Source of the DNA: Ruminococcaceae bacterium UBA7067
Lineage (GTDB): Bacteria; Bacillota; Clostridia; Oscillospirales; Acutalibacteraceae
NCBI GenBank assembly: GCA_002493755.1
Contig: DKZT01000067.1
Location: 35,883 to 57,472, forward strand
DNA length: 21,590 nt
Direction of reading: 5' to 3'
The position numbers and the translations under genes are program-made. Each line of letters opens with the position of its first letter. Positions within the stretch are counted from its first letter, which is position 1. The notes under the pieces were generated by a model. It did no database searches. It worked only from the letters and a program-made list of their open reading frames with translations, and was not told the origin of the DNA. Shown piece after piece: positions 7,657 to 13,649 of this stretch.

Positions 7657-7696
7657 AAAAAAAATTTCCCGAACGATGCAAAAGACCGTTCGGGAA
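7657..7696 (-). terminator. Intrinsic terminator of groES-groEL
   Basis: TTCCCGAACG (7666-7675) pairs perfectly with CGTTCGGGAA (7687-7696). On the minus strand the hairpin is followed by eight T residues (A-run 7657-7664 on the plus strand). It lies downstream of groEL, beyond the inverted heptad arms. Confidence 0.92.
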
Positions 7697-7710
7697 TTGA
7701 ATTTATTATT

Positions 7711-7802
7711 AGTTTAGAGTTTAGAGTTTAAAGTTATAGGATTTAAGATTTTATTAATATATCAACGCTCAAAACTGAAAACTCAAATCTCAAAACTCAA
7801 AA
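7711..7802. repeat. Inverted pair of 7-bp arrays in the groEL 3' region
   Basis: The left arm has four 7-bp units (AGTTTAG, AGTTTAG, AGTTTAA, AGTTATA; 7711-7738). The right arm has five (CTCAAAA, CTGAAAA, CTCAAAT, CTCAAAA, CTCAAAA; 7768-7802). They are inverted relative to each other and about 29 bp apart, without a palindromic module between them. The whole element lies between the groEL stop and its terminator, so it would be part of the groEL mRNA. Confidence 0.88.
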
Positions 7803-7809
7803 CTATTCA

Positions 7810-9435
7810 TCAATACATTCCGCCCATATCGGGTGCCGGAGCAGCTGCAGGAGCAGGCTCCTTGATGTCTGTTACAAGTGATTCTGTTGTGAGAACCATT
7901 GAAGCAACTGAAGCCGCATTCTGAAGTGCAGAACGTGTAACCTTTGTCGGGTCAACAATACCTGCTGAAATCATATCGGTGTAAACCTCGTTCTTAGCGT
8001 CAAAGCCGTAGCCTACCTTATCAGCATTCTTTACATTCTCGGCAATTACGCTGCCCTCAAGACCTGCATTTGCGGCAATCTGGCGGAGCGGCTCTTCGAG
8101 TGCCTTAAGAACAATATTAACGCCTGTCTTTTCGTCGCCCTCGCTGTCTGCTGCAAGCTTAGAAACAGCAGGAATAGCGTTTACAAGGGCGATACCGCCG
8201 CCTGCTACGATACCCTCTTCAACTGCTGCCTTTGTAGCTGCGAGAGCGTCCTCAATGCGGAGCTTCTTCTCCTTCATCTCAATCTCAGTAGCTGCGCCGA
8301 CCTTGATAACTGCTACGCCGCCTGCGAGCTTTGCAAGTCTTTCCTGAAGCTTCTCTCTGTCAAACTCAGAGGTTGTGCTCTCAATCTGTGATCTGATCTG
8401 ACCGCATCTTGCCTTGATTTCGTCGCTGTTGCCTGCGCCGTCAACGATAATTGTGTTCTCCTTGTCAACCTTAACCTGTCTTGCACGTCCGAGCTGGTCG
8501 ATTGTTGTGTCCTTAAGCTCAAGACCCAAATCAGAGGAAATAACCTGACCGCCTGTGAGGATTGCAATATCCTGGAGCATTTCCTTTCTTCTGTCGCCAA
8601 AGCCGGGTGCCTTGACTGCAACGCAGGTGAATGTTCCTCTGATTTTGTTGAGTACGAGAGTTGTAAGAGCCTCGCCCTCAACGTCCTCGGCGATAAGCAG
8701 GAGCTTTTTGCCTGCCTGAACTATCTGCTCAAGAACAGGGAGAATTTCCTGAATATTTGAAATCTTCTTGTCTGTGATAAGGATATACGGGTCGTCAAGC
8801 TCTGCAACCATTTTTTCTGTATCTGTTACCATATACGGTGCAATGTAGCCTCTGTCGAACATCATACCCTCAACAACCTCTGAATATGTTTCGGCTGTCT
8901 TGGACTCTTCAACTGTGATAACACCGTCACTGCTTACCTTTTCCATAGCCTCGGCAATGAGGTTGCCGATATATTCGTCAGCAGAAGAAATTGTTGCAAC
9001 TCTTGCGATGTCCTCTGTACCGCTTACCTTCTTTGAGTTAGCTGTGATAGCCTCAACAGCCTTGTCAACAGCCTTCTGGATACCTCTCTTAAGCACCATC
9101 GGGTTTGCGCCTGCTGTTACATTCTTCATACCCTCACGGATAAGAGCCTGAGCAAGAAGCGTAGCTGTTGTTGTGCCGTCGCCTGCAACGTCGTTTGTCT
9201 TGATTGAAACCTCTTTAACAAGCTGTGCGCCCATATTCTCAAACGGGTCGTCAAGCTCGATTTCCTTTGCGATTGTAACACCGTCGTTTGTGATGAGCGG
9301 AGCGCCGAACTTCTTATCAAGAACTACGTTTCTGCCCTTAGGGCCGAGTGTGATTTTTACTGTATCTGCAAGCTGATCAATGCCGCTCATAAGAGCCTTT
9401 CTTGCATCTTCACCGTATGCTATCTGCTTTGCCAT
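7810..9435 (-). CDS. groEL: Chaperonin GroEL (Hsp60)
   Basis: GroEL is the ATP-driven folding chamber that works with the GroES cap in the cytoplasm. The product has 541 residues, the standard length. It carries the ATP-binding LGPKGRNVVLDKKFG and NDGVTIAKEIEL near the N-terminus, the DGTTTA loop, the chaperonin signature region (ALAATKAAVEEGIVAGGGIALV), and a short tail ending in APAPDMGGMY. GGAGG lies 9 nt before ATG 9435. The gene follows groES by 35 bp in one transcript controlled by CIRCE. The Gly-Met tail is shorter than the repeated GGM of E. coli, which is common in clostridia. Confidence 0.99.
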   Translation of the reverse strand: MAKQIAYGEDARKALMSGIDQLADTVKITLGPKGRNVVLDKKFGAPLITNDGVTIAKEIELDDPFENMGAQLVKEVSIKTNDVAGDGTTTATLLAQALIREGMKNVTAGANPMVLKRGIQKAVDKAVEAITANSKKVSGTEDIARVATISSADEYIGNLIAEAMEKVSSDGVITVEESKTAETYSEVVEGMMFDRGYIAPYMVTDTEKMVAELDDPYILITDKKISNIQEILPVLEQIVQAGKKLLLIAEDVEGEALTTLVLNKIRGTFTCVAVKAPGFGDRRKEMLQDIAILTGGQVISSDLGLELKDTTIDQLGRARQVKVDKENTIIVDGAGNSDEIKARCGQIRSQIESTTSEFDREKLQERLAKLAGGVAVIKVGAATEIEMKEKKLRIEDALAATKAAVEEGIVAGGGIALVNAIPAVSKLAADSEGDEKTGVNIVLKALEEPLRQIAANAGLEGSVIAENVKNADKVGYGFDAKNEVYTDMISAGIVDPTKVTRSALQNAASVASMVLTTESLVTDIKEPAPAAAPAPDMGGMY

Positions 9436-9470
9436 AATAAAATTCCTCCCTGAATTATATCGTTATTATC

Positions 9471-9755
9471 TTATTCTACAACTGCAAGAATGTCTGCCTG
9501 ACGAACTATTGTGTATTCCTCACCGTCAAGCTTAACCTCTGTGCCTGAGTACTTGCTTGTGATAACCTTGTCGCCAACCTTGACATACATTGTTACCTCT
9601 TTGCCGTCAACTACTCCGCCGGGGCCTACTGCAACGATTGTTGCAAACTGCGGCTTCTCCTTTGCAGAGCCTGCAAGAACGATACCGCTCTTGGTTGTTT
9701 CCTCCGCCTCTTCCATCTTTAATACTACTCTGTCCAGTAATGGCTTAATAGTCAT
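9471..9755 (-). CDS. groES: Co-chaperonin GroES (Hsp10)
   Basis: GroES forms the heptameric lid of GroEL. The 94 residues begin MTIKPLLDRVVLKMEEAEETTKSGIVL, including the mobile loop region (KSGIVLAGSAKEKPQ), and end with YTIVRQADILAVVE, all typical. ATG 9755 is chosen because AAGGAGG precedes it at normal spacing. Upstream in-frame codons would lie inside or near the CIRCE operator and add a non-family extension. It is the first gene of the groES-groEL operon. Confidence 0.98.
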   Translation of the reverse strand: MTIKPLLDRVVLKMEEAEETTKSGIVLAGSAKEKPQFATIVAVGPGGVVDGKEVTMYVKVGDKVITSKYSGTEVKLDGEEYTIVRQADILAVVE

Positions 9756-9790
9756 ATAAATTGCCTCCTTAGCAAATTTTTGATTTTGGT

Positions 9791-9817
9791 TTAGCACTCT
9801 CAATCACTGAGTGCTAA
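9791..9817 (-). promoter_or_regulatory. CIRCE operator (HrcA site)
   Basis: TTAGCACTC (9791-9799), a 9-bp spacer, and GAGTGCTAA (9809-9817) match the CIRCE consensus exactly. It lies between the groES promoter and start codon. Heat-shock control by the HrcA repressor follows from established knowledge; hrcA is not in this window. Confidence 0.98.
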
Positions 9818-9821
9818 TTTT

Positions 9822-9849
9822 ATTATATACCATTTTTCGGAAAAATCAA
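9822..9849 (-). promoter_or_regulatory. groESL promoter
   Basis: On the minus strand TTGATT (9849-9844) and TATAAT (9827-9822) are 16 bp apart. The predicted start is close to or within the CIRCE, fitting repression by HrcA. Confidence 0.82.
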
Positions 9850-9907
9850 GCGTATTTTGTATTTTTCCTCTCATTTAATAATTTCTTTACAATTTGACAA
9901 AAAGAAG

Positions 9908-9935
9908 CTGCTGTAAAGAACAGGCTTTACAGCAG
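9908..9935 (-). terminator. Strong hairpin, possible minus-strand terminator
   Basis: CTGCTGTAAAG (9908-9918) and CTTTACAGCAG (9925-9935) form a perfect 11-bp stem with a 6-nt loop. On the minus strand it is followed by CTTCTTTTTG, a fair U-tract, so it may stop transcription from the methyltransferase gene at 10285 before it reaches groES. It also abuts the palindromic repeat module, so it might belong to that element instead. No gene is seen in 9818-10284. Confidence 0.5.
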
Positions 9936-9946
9936 AGTTCAGAGTT

Positions 9947-9990
9947 GAAACGAGTTTGTAGGGAACGGGCTTGCCCGTTCCGGTTCGCTC
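9947..9990 (-). repeat. Dispersed palindromic module, inverted copy
   Basis: This is the reverse-orientation relative of 5401-5442. It reads GAAACGAGTTTGTAGGGAACG and onward, with a perfect palindrome GGAACGGGC (9962-9970) and GCCCGTTCC (9973-9981), and ends CGGTTCGCTC. Compared with the 5401 copy the palindrome has changed symmetrically in both arms (GGTC/GACC versus GGGC/GCCC). That suggests selection for pairing. A short CAGAGTTCAGAGTTG stretch before it resembles a decayed heptad arm. Confidence 0.85.
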
Positions 9991-10080
9991 TTATCAATTT
10001 TTATTCGCCCCTACGAAGTAGTGTATGCAAGTTTCAGCAGAGCGAGCGACATCCCTGCGGGTTTGCAGGAAGCTTCCTTT

Positions 10081-10124
10081 CCTTTACTCTCCTTTACTTT
10101 CCTTTACTTTCCTTTACTTTCCTT
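10081..10124 (+). repeat. 10-bp tandem repeat
   Basis: CCTTTACTCT is followed by three exact CCTTTACTTT units and a partial CCTT, with related CCTTT sequence upstream. It is pyrimidine-rich on the plus strand, with a period of one helical turn. It lies in the gene-free stretch between groES and the methyltransferase. Reading frames crossing it look spurious. Confidence 0.85.
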
Positions 10125-10179
10125 TGTTGCTTTCTGTATACATTTTTCGCATTTATGTCGACACGTTTGCCGTTTGTGC

Positions 10180-10216
10180 ATACATAAACCGAGTTTATGT
10201 ATACATTCGGTTTTTT
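10180..10216 (+). terminator. Overlapping hairpins with a U-tract, orphan terminator-like site
   Basis: Hairpin A pairs ATACATAAAC (10180-10189) with GTTTATGTAT (10193-10202) around CGA. Hairpin B pairs AAACCGA (10186-10192) with TCGGTTT (10207-10213), and the T-run continues to 10216. The two cannot form together. In the plus direction B looks like an intrinsic terminator and A like its competitor, but no plus-strand gene lies nearby. It may instead be the 3' end of an unrecognised transcript. Confidence 0.4.
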
Positions 10217-10284
10217 GTTCACAATATATTCATATTTAAAACAGTCAAAAAAGCAGAAAAAACACACTCTGTCACACTGCCGAA

Positions 10285-11409
10285 TCAAGCCTTAAAGTAC
10301 ATATAAATCTGGCACTTCAGCTTGCCGTTATAGATTTTTCTGCGTTTATCGGCAGGTGTGCCGAAATACTTTTCAAACTCATCATCGGGCGAAATTATGG
10401 TGTAGCTCTTCCCTTTTCCTCTGACGAATTTTTTGCCCATAATTTTATATATCTCTCTTGCCTTTTCGTAGTCGAGCAGTCTTTCACCGTAGGGCGGATT
10501 GCAGATAACGGTACAGCGTTCAAATTCGTCCTTATAATCCCTTATATCGCGCCGCTCAAAATGCAGCACAGAGCCTACTCCTGCTTTTTCTGCGTTTTCC
10601 TTTGCAAGAGCTATTGCTTCTTCATCAATGTCGTAACCGTAGCCGACAAAATCACAGTCGGTGATTATACCGTCAACGGCAAGCTTTCGCTCCTCCTGCC
10701 ATACTGCTTTGTCAATATTGCTCCATTTTTCACAGGCAAAGCTTCTGTGCAGACCCGGCGCAATATTCTTCGCCTTGAGAGCCGCCTCAATCAGAAGCGT
10801 ACCCGAGCCGCAGGTCGGGTCAACTACCGTGTGATTCGACTTGACAACAGCTAAATCCGAAATAACTGCGGCTAAGGTTTCCTTTATAGGCGCTTCCATT
10901 GAATTTGCGCGGTAGCCTCTCTTGTGCAGACCCTCTCCGCTGGTATCAACCATAATTGAAAATGTATCCTTAATCGCAACAAAGTGAATACGGTAAAGCG
11001 CGCCGCTTTCTTCACAATACTTAACCTTGCGTGCGTTCATCAGCCTGTCGGCAATCGCCTTTTTTATTATCTTCTGGCAGGCAGGCACGCTTGCAAGCTT
11101 TGAGCTTAAGCTGCTGCCATTTACAGGAAATTGCCCGTTATCAAGAATAATCCTCTCCCAAGGGATTGACTTGACATTCTGATAAAGCTGCTCAAAATTA
11201 AACGCCTTAAACACACGGAGAAGCAGCATTATCCTCTCACAGTAGCGGCATCTCAGGTTTGCCCTGACAAGCATCTGCGGTGAATAGTCAAACACTACCC
11301 TGCCGTTTTCAGCTTCCACTCCTGTCGCACCCATACGGCGCAGCTCGCCTGCGGTTATTCCCTCTGTTCCGAATATGCACAGTGCCGCAAGCTTTATTTT
11401 ATCCGTCAT
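10285..11409 (-). CDS. THUMP-domain rRNA guanine-N2 methyltransferase (RlmL/YpsC type)
   Basis: This enzyme likely uses S-adenosylmethionine to methylate a guanine of 23S rRNA; the exact nucleotide is inferred from homology to the RlmL/YpsC group. The 374 residues contain an N-terminal ferredoxin-like and THUMP part (about 1-160, with NGRVVFDYSPQMLVRANLRCR), then a Rossmann-type methyltransferase domain. SAM motif I is DPTCGSG (197-203), and the base-flipping catalytic motif is NPPYGER (304-310). It lacks the second RlmK methyltransferase half present in the E. coli fusion, as is usual in Firmicutes. ATG 11409 follows GTGGAATT; the ribosome-binding site is modest. It has its own promoter at 11439-11467. 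Confidence 0.92.
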   Translation of the reverse strand: MTDKIKLAALCIFGTEGITAGELRRMGATGVEAENGRVVFDYSPQMLVRANLRCRYCERIMLLLRVFKAFNFEQLYQNVKSIPWERIILDNGQFPVNGSSLSSKLASVPACQKIIKKAIADRLMNARKVKYCEESGALYRIHFVAIKDTFSIMVDTSGEGLHKRGYRANSMEAPIKETLAAVISDLAVVKSNHTVVDPTCGSGTLLIEAALKAKNIAPGLHRSFACEKWSNIDKAVWQEERKLAVDGIITDCDFVGYGYDIDEEAIALAKENAEKAGVGSVLHFERRDIRDYKDEFERCTVICNPPYGERLLDYEKAREIYKIMGKKFVRGKGKSYTIISPDDEFEKYFGTPADKRRKIYNGKLKCQIYMYFKA

Positions 11410-11438
11410 AATTCCACAACCTTAATACTTATATTTTT

Positions 11439-11467
11439 ATTATACCATTTTTTCTTACTGTAGTCAA
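11439..11467 (-). promoter_or_regulatory. Promoter of the rRNA methyltransferase gene
   Basis: TTGACT (11467-11462) and TATAAT (11444-11439) are exactly 17 bp apart on the minus strand. The -35 begins just beyond the yunB stop, so the methyltransferase can be expressed vegetatively, independent of the sporulation gene upstream. Confidence 0.88.
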
Positions 11468-11473
11468 ACAGCG

Positions 11474-12118
11474 CTAATAATAGCGAGAAATCGGGAGATA
11501 GTTCGGCAGTTCGCCTACGATTATTGTCTGCGCCACAGGAATTGTTGTTTCTACAACGGCATTCGGATATTCCTCATCAGACGTTAGATAGATTTCGGCT
11601 TTCACCTTAATCTCTATCGTAGATTGCGTCTGGTTTATCCCTGCCGATTCAAGGCTGTTTTTAACCTCTGTTTCAACGCTGCTTGAAAAATTGAGCCGTA
11701 CCACAAGCGATGGCCCTAAGCCGTTCAAAAGCTCAAACCCTGTAAGATCACCGAGATAATAATTGAACTCACGGTGCTGAAGCTCATCAAGCTGATTTTG
11801 CGTTTCAAGAGATACCTCAGCCTTGAGCTTGTTGACATTAACCGTATTGGTCGATATGCTCGCTACCTTGTTGTCAGAGGTGTATTTTATAACTGCCAAA
11901 TCGTCATATGTAAGGTTTAATCTTTTTACGGCATTATATACACCGGTATTGATTGCTTCGGTAGCAAGGGTTTGTGCTTTTATTTCGGTCAGATCCATCA
12001 CAGACGGCTGAATCTGAAACTCTATGTATGAAAAAAACACGATTACAAGCATTACAACCGTTACAAAAATTTTTCTTATTGTTTTTCTTCTTCTGCCCCT
12101 GATTCTTCTTGCTCTCAC
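11474..12118 (-). CDS. yunB: Sporulation protein YunB family
   Basis: YunB-family proteins belong to the sporulation programme, usually in the mother cell; the molecular role is not established. The product has 214 residues from GTG 12118. It begins with a very basic head (VRARRIRGRRRKTIRK), then one membrane segment (IFVTVVMLVIVFFSYIEF), then an extracytoplasmic domain with the family hallmarks GPSLVVRLNFSSSVETEV and AQTIIVGELPNYL. The start is ambiguous. GTG 12127 lies against AGGG and lacks spacing, while GTG 12118 lies 8 nt from AGGGG. The ribosome-binding site falls in the loop of a perfect hairpin (12120-12139). Its presence argues for a spore former. Confidence 0.88.
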   Translation of the reverse strand: MRARRIRGRRRKTIRKIFVTVVMLVIVFFSYIEFQIQPSVMDLTEIKAQTLATEAINTGVYNAVKRLNLTYDDLAVIKYTSDNKVASISTNTVNVNKLKAEVSLETQNQLDELQHREFNYYLGDLTGFELLNGLGPSLVVRLNFSSSVETEVKNSLESAGINQTQSTIEIKVKAEIYLTSDEEYPNAVVETTIPVAQTIIVGELPNYLPISRYY

Positions 12119-12119
12119 C

Positions 12120-12139
12120 GATAACACCCCTGTGTTATC
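12120..12139 (-). promoter_or_regulatory. Hairpin presenting the yunB ribosome-binding site
   Basis: On the minus strand GATAACAC (12139-12132), AGGG (12131-12128) and GTGTTATC (12127-12120) form a perfect 8-bp stem with a 4-nt loop. The loop is the Shine-Dalgarno core, and GTG 12118 begins right after the stem. As RNA it could gate translation; as DNA it could be an operator. Confidence 0.6.
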
Positions 12140-12163
12140 TTACGCATATACAGCATAAATGTG

Positions 12164-12202
12164 AAAAAGCTGTGCAAGGAGCGGAAATACCCCTGCACAG
12201 CT
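12164..12202 (-). terminator. Intrinsic terminator after the cohesin-like gene
   Basis: AGCTGTGCA (12168-12176) and TGCACAGCT (12194-12202) form a perfect 9-bp stem. On the minus strand it is followed by five T residues (A-run 12164-12168). It separates the gene at 12280-13410 from yunB. Confidence 0.9.
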
Positions 12203-12241
12203 ATGATTATAGTGTTAAAATGTGGTATTTAAATTTTTAAT

Positions 12242-12276
12242 AACTCTAAACTCAAAACTCAAAACTCTAAACTCAC
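12242..12276 (-). repeat. 7-bp tandem array, single arm
   Basis: Five exact 7-bp units (AACTCTA, AACTCAA, AACTCAA, AACTCTA, AACTCAC) lie between the stop of the cohesin-like gene and its terminator. No inverted partner array is present here. Another array of the opposite orientation lies on the other side of this gene at 13524-13558. Confidence 0.88.
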
Positions 12277-12279
12277 ACA

Positions 12280-13410
12280 TCACTCAACAGTCATACTTGT
12301 TTCAACATCTTTTGTTACATCGACAAGCTCCTGCGAGCCTGTGCCTGTATAAATTTCCTCGGATATAATTTTAATATCGCAAGCCTTGGTTGAGCTGTTC
12401 TTGACCTTGAATTTGCACACAAGGAAATCAGCAGGCATTGAGAAGTTGTAACCGGTTGAAACAGAAATACCGTTAAGCAGAATCTTGCCCGGCTTATCAG
12501 GGTTCACAAGACAGCCTCCGCCAAGCAGAACGATTGAATCCTTGTCAATCTCAAGCAGATTCTCATCATACTCAATCCTGAACTGGAAGCCTGCAACAGC
12601 TTCGTTTATACCCTCGGCAGTTGCTGTTAATGTAACTGTATCTCCTACCTTGAAAGCCTTGCCGTTAATCAGCACCTCTCCGCTTGCAGGAGTCTGTGCT
12701 GAGCTTGTATTTGAGCTTGTATTAGAGCTTGATGAATTGTTTTTGGAGCTTGTGGCGGAGGAATTGTTCTCTGACGATGTATTGCCCGACTCAGAAGAAG
12801 CGGCAGGAGTTGTCGGAATATCGTATGAAATAATATTGCCGTCTCTGTCCGTTGTTACCGTTGAGGTCTGACCGTCAGGACCTACATAGGTTGTTGTTAC
12901 GTTGCCGTCTGCGTCAACCTCTCTTGTGATTGTGTTTCCGTACGGGTCGGTAGCCTGTGTAATAATGTGTCCTTGATCGTCCTTTATGTTCTTGATAACG
13001 TCCTCATAGCCGCTCGGCATTGTCAAGTCCTCGACAGCGCCTGAAGCATTTGCTGAGGTTGAGGCTGAAGTAGTGTTGTTGTCTTTGTTTCCTCCGAAGC
13101 AGAAAACAGCAATTAAAACTGCCGCTATAATCACAACGACCGCAGCCGCAACACCTATTACAACTGCCAACGGGAACGGCTTTTTACCGTTGCCGTCCTG
13201 CTGCGGTGCTGACGTATTCTGAAAGTCACCGAAAAAGCCCGTCTCAGCGCCAAAATTATTCTGCGGTGTATAAGCAGGTTCGTTCGGCGACGCATTTGTT
13301 TCAGTATTAATTTGAGCCGATTCGCCTTGCGCATTGCTTTCGCTTATACAATACGGACAGGCAGGCAGGTTATCTGCATATTCTTTATTACATTTTGGGC
13401 AAAAGCTCAT
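12280..13410 (-). CDS. Membrane-anchored zinc-ribbon protein with cohesin-like domain
   Basis: No exact counterpart is recognised. The 376 residues read, in order: zinc ribbon C4-x2-C7-x10-C18-x2-C21; a polar Asn/Gln-rich linker; one membrane helix (about 81-105, preceded by KK, so the N-terminus is cytosolic); five 11-residue repeats with consensus DxDGNxxTxxx (144-198); a Ser/Asn/Thr linker (about 203-243); and a beta-rich cohesin-like domain (about 246-354, VGDTVTLTATAEGINEAVAGFQFRIEYDENLLEI). Inferred role: holding the C-terminal domain outside the membrane, perhaps to bind dockerin proteins. ATG 13410 is chosen because AAAGGGGA lies about 9 nt upstream; the longer TTG start at 13446 overlaps the promoter. 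The domain resembles the repeats in the 20658 protein. Cohesin assignment is by pattern only. Confidence 0.8.
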   Translation of the reverse strand: MSFCPKCNKEYADNLPACPYCISESNAQGESAQINTETNASPNEPAYTPQNNFGAETGFFGDFQNTSAPQQDGNGKKPFPLAVVIGVAAAVVVIIAAVLIAVFCFGGNKDNNTTSASTSANASGAVEDLTMPSGYEDVIKNIKDDQGHIITQATDPYGNTITREVDADGNVTTTYVGPDGQTSTVTTDRDGNIISYDIPTTPAASSESGNTSSENNSSATSSKNNSSSSNTSSNTSSAQTPASGEVLINGKAFKVGDTVTLTATAEGINEAVAGFQFRIEYDENLLEIDKDSIVLLGGGCLVNPDKPGKILLNGISVSTGYNFSMPADFLVCKFKVKNSSTKACDIKIISEEIYTGTGSQELVDVTKDVETSMTVE

Positions 13411-13445
13411 TGATATTATCCCCTTTTTGTTAATTTTCAAGAGCA

Positions 13446-13474
13446 ATTATACCACAAGTTAATTTTACAGTAAA
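13446..13474 (-). promoter_or_regulatory. Promoter of the cohesin-like gene
   Basis: TTTACT (13474-13469) and TATAAT (13451-13446) are 17 bp apart on the minus strand. The -10 is extended (TGGTATAAT). The same arrangement, TTTACT-17-TGnTATAAT, precedes the alpha-amylase gene. Confidence 0.8.
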
Positions 13475-13523
13475 TAATTTCTGTCGAATTTTACATATTG
13501 TTCATACTGCGGTAACTTGTTAG

Positions 13524-13558
13524 AGGTTTTGAGCTTGGAGTTTAGAGTTTTCAGTGTT
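13524..13558 (+). repeat. 7-bp tandem array, single arm
   Basis: Five units with a 7-bp period (AGGTTTT, GAGCTTG, GAGTTTA, GAGTTTT, CAGTGTT) lie between the divergent promoters of the cohesin-like gene and the MATE gene. The orientation is opposite to the array at 12242-12276, so the two bracket the cohesin-like gene as a distant inverted pair. Confidence 0.8.
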
Positions 13559-13586
13559 CCCCTAAGAAATTTACTTCATCAAACGC

Positions 13587-13615
13587 TTGACAAATCTTGT
13601 CAAAAAGAATAAGAT
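13587..13615 (+). promoter_or_regulatory. MATE promoter overlapping an operator-like palindrome
   Basis: TTGACA (13587-13592) and TAAGAT (13610-13615) are 17 bp apart. TTGACA with TGTCAA (13598-13603) makes a perfect 6-bp inverted repeat over the -35 and spacer. That is a likely place for a repressor, though the -35 hexamer by itself supplies half of it. Confidence 0.65.
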
Positions 13616-13649
13616 TACCTATGATAGAGAGATAATACGGAGGCGCTTT

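Noticed and set aside
7711..7802. Telomere-like GAGTTTA repeats or phage end
   Set aside because: The arrays are internal, occur at several gene boundaries, and are bracketed by ordinary chromosomal genes.
8313..9320. Alternative frames within groEL on both strands
   Set aside because: They are shadows of a highly conserved gene with strong codon bias.
9894..10306. Several overlapping open frames of 64-97 codons in the groES-methyltransferase gap
   Set aside because: They run through the dispersed palindrome and a 10-bp tandem repeat, have no ribosome-binding sites, and translate to low-complexity FLYFPLLSF-type sequence.
12140..12163. Sigma-E promoter for yunB (CACATTT ... CGTAAGAT)
   Set aside because: Only about five of eight -10 positions match and the spacing is short; too weak to list although sporulation control is expected.
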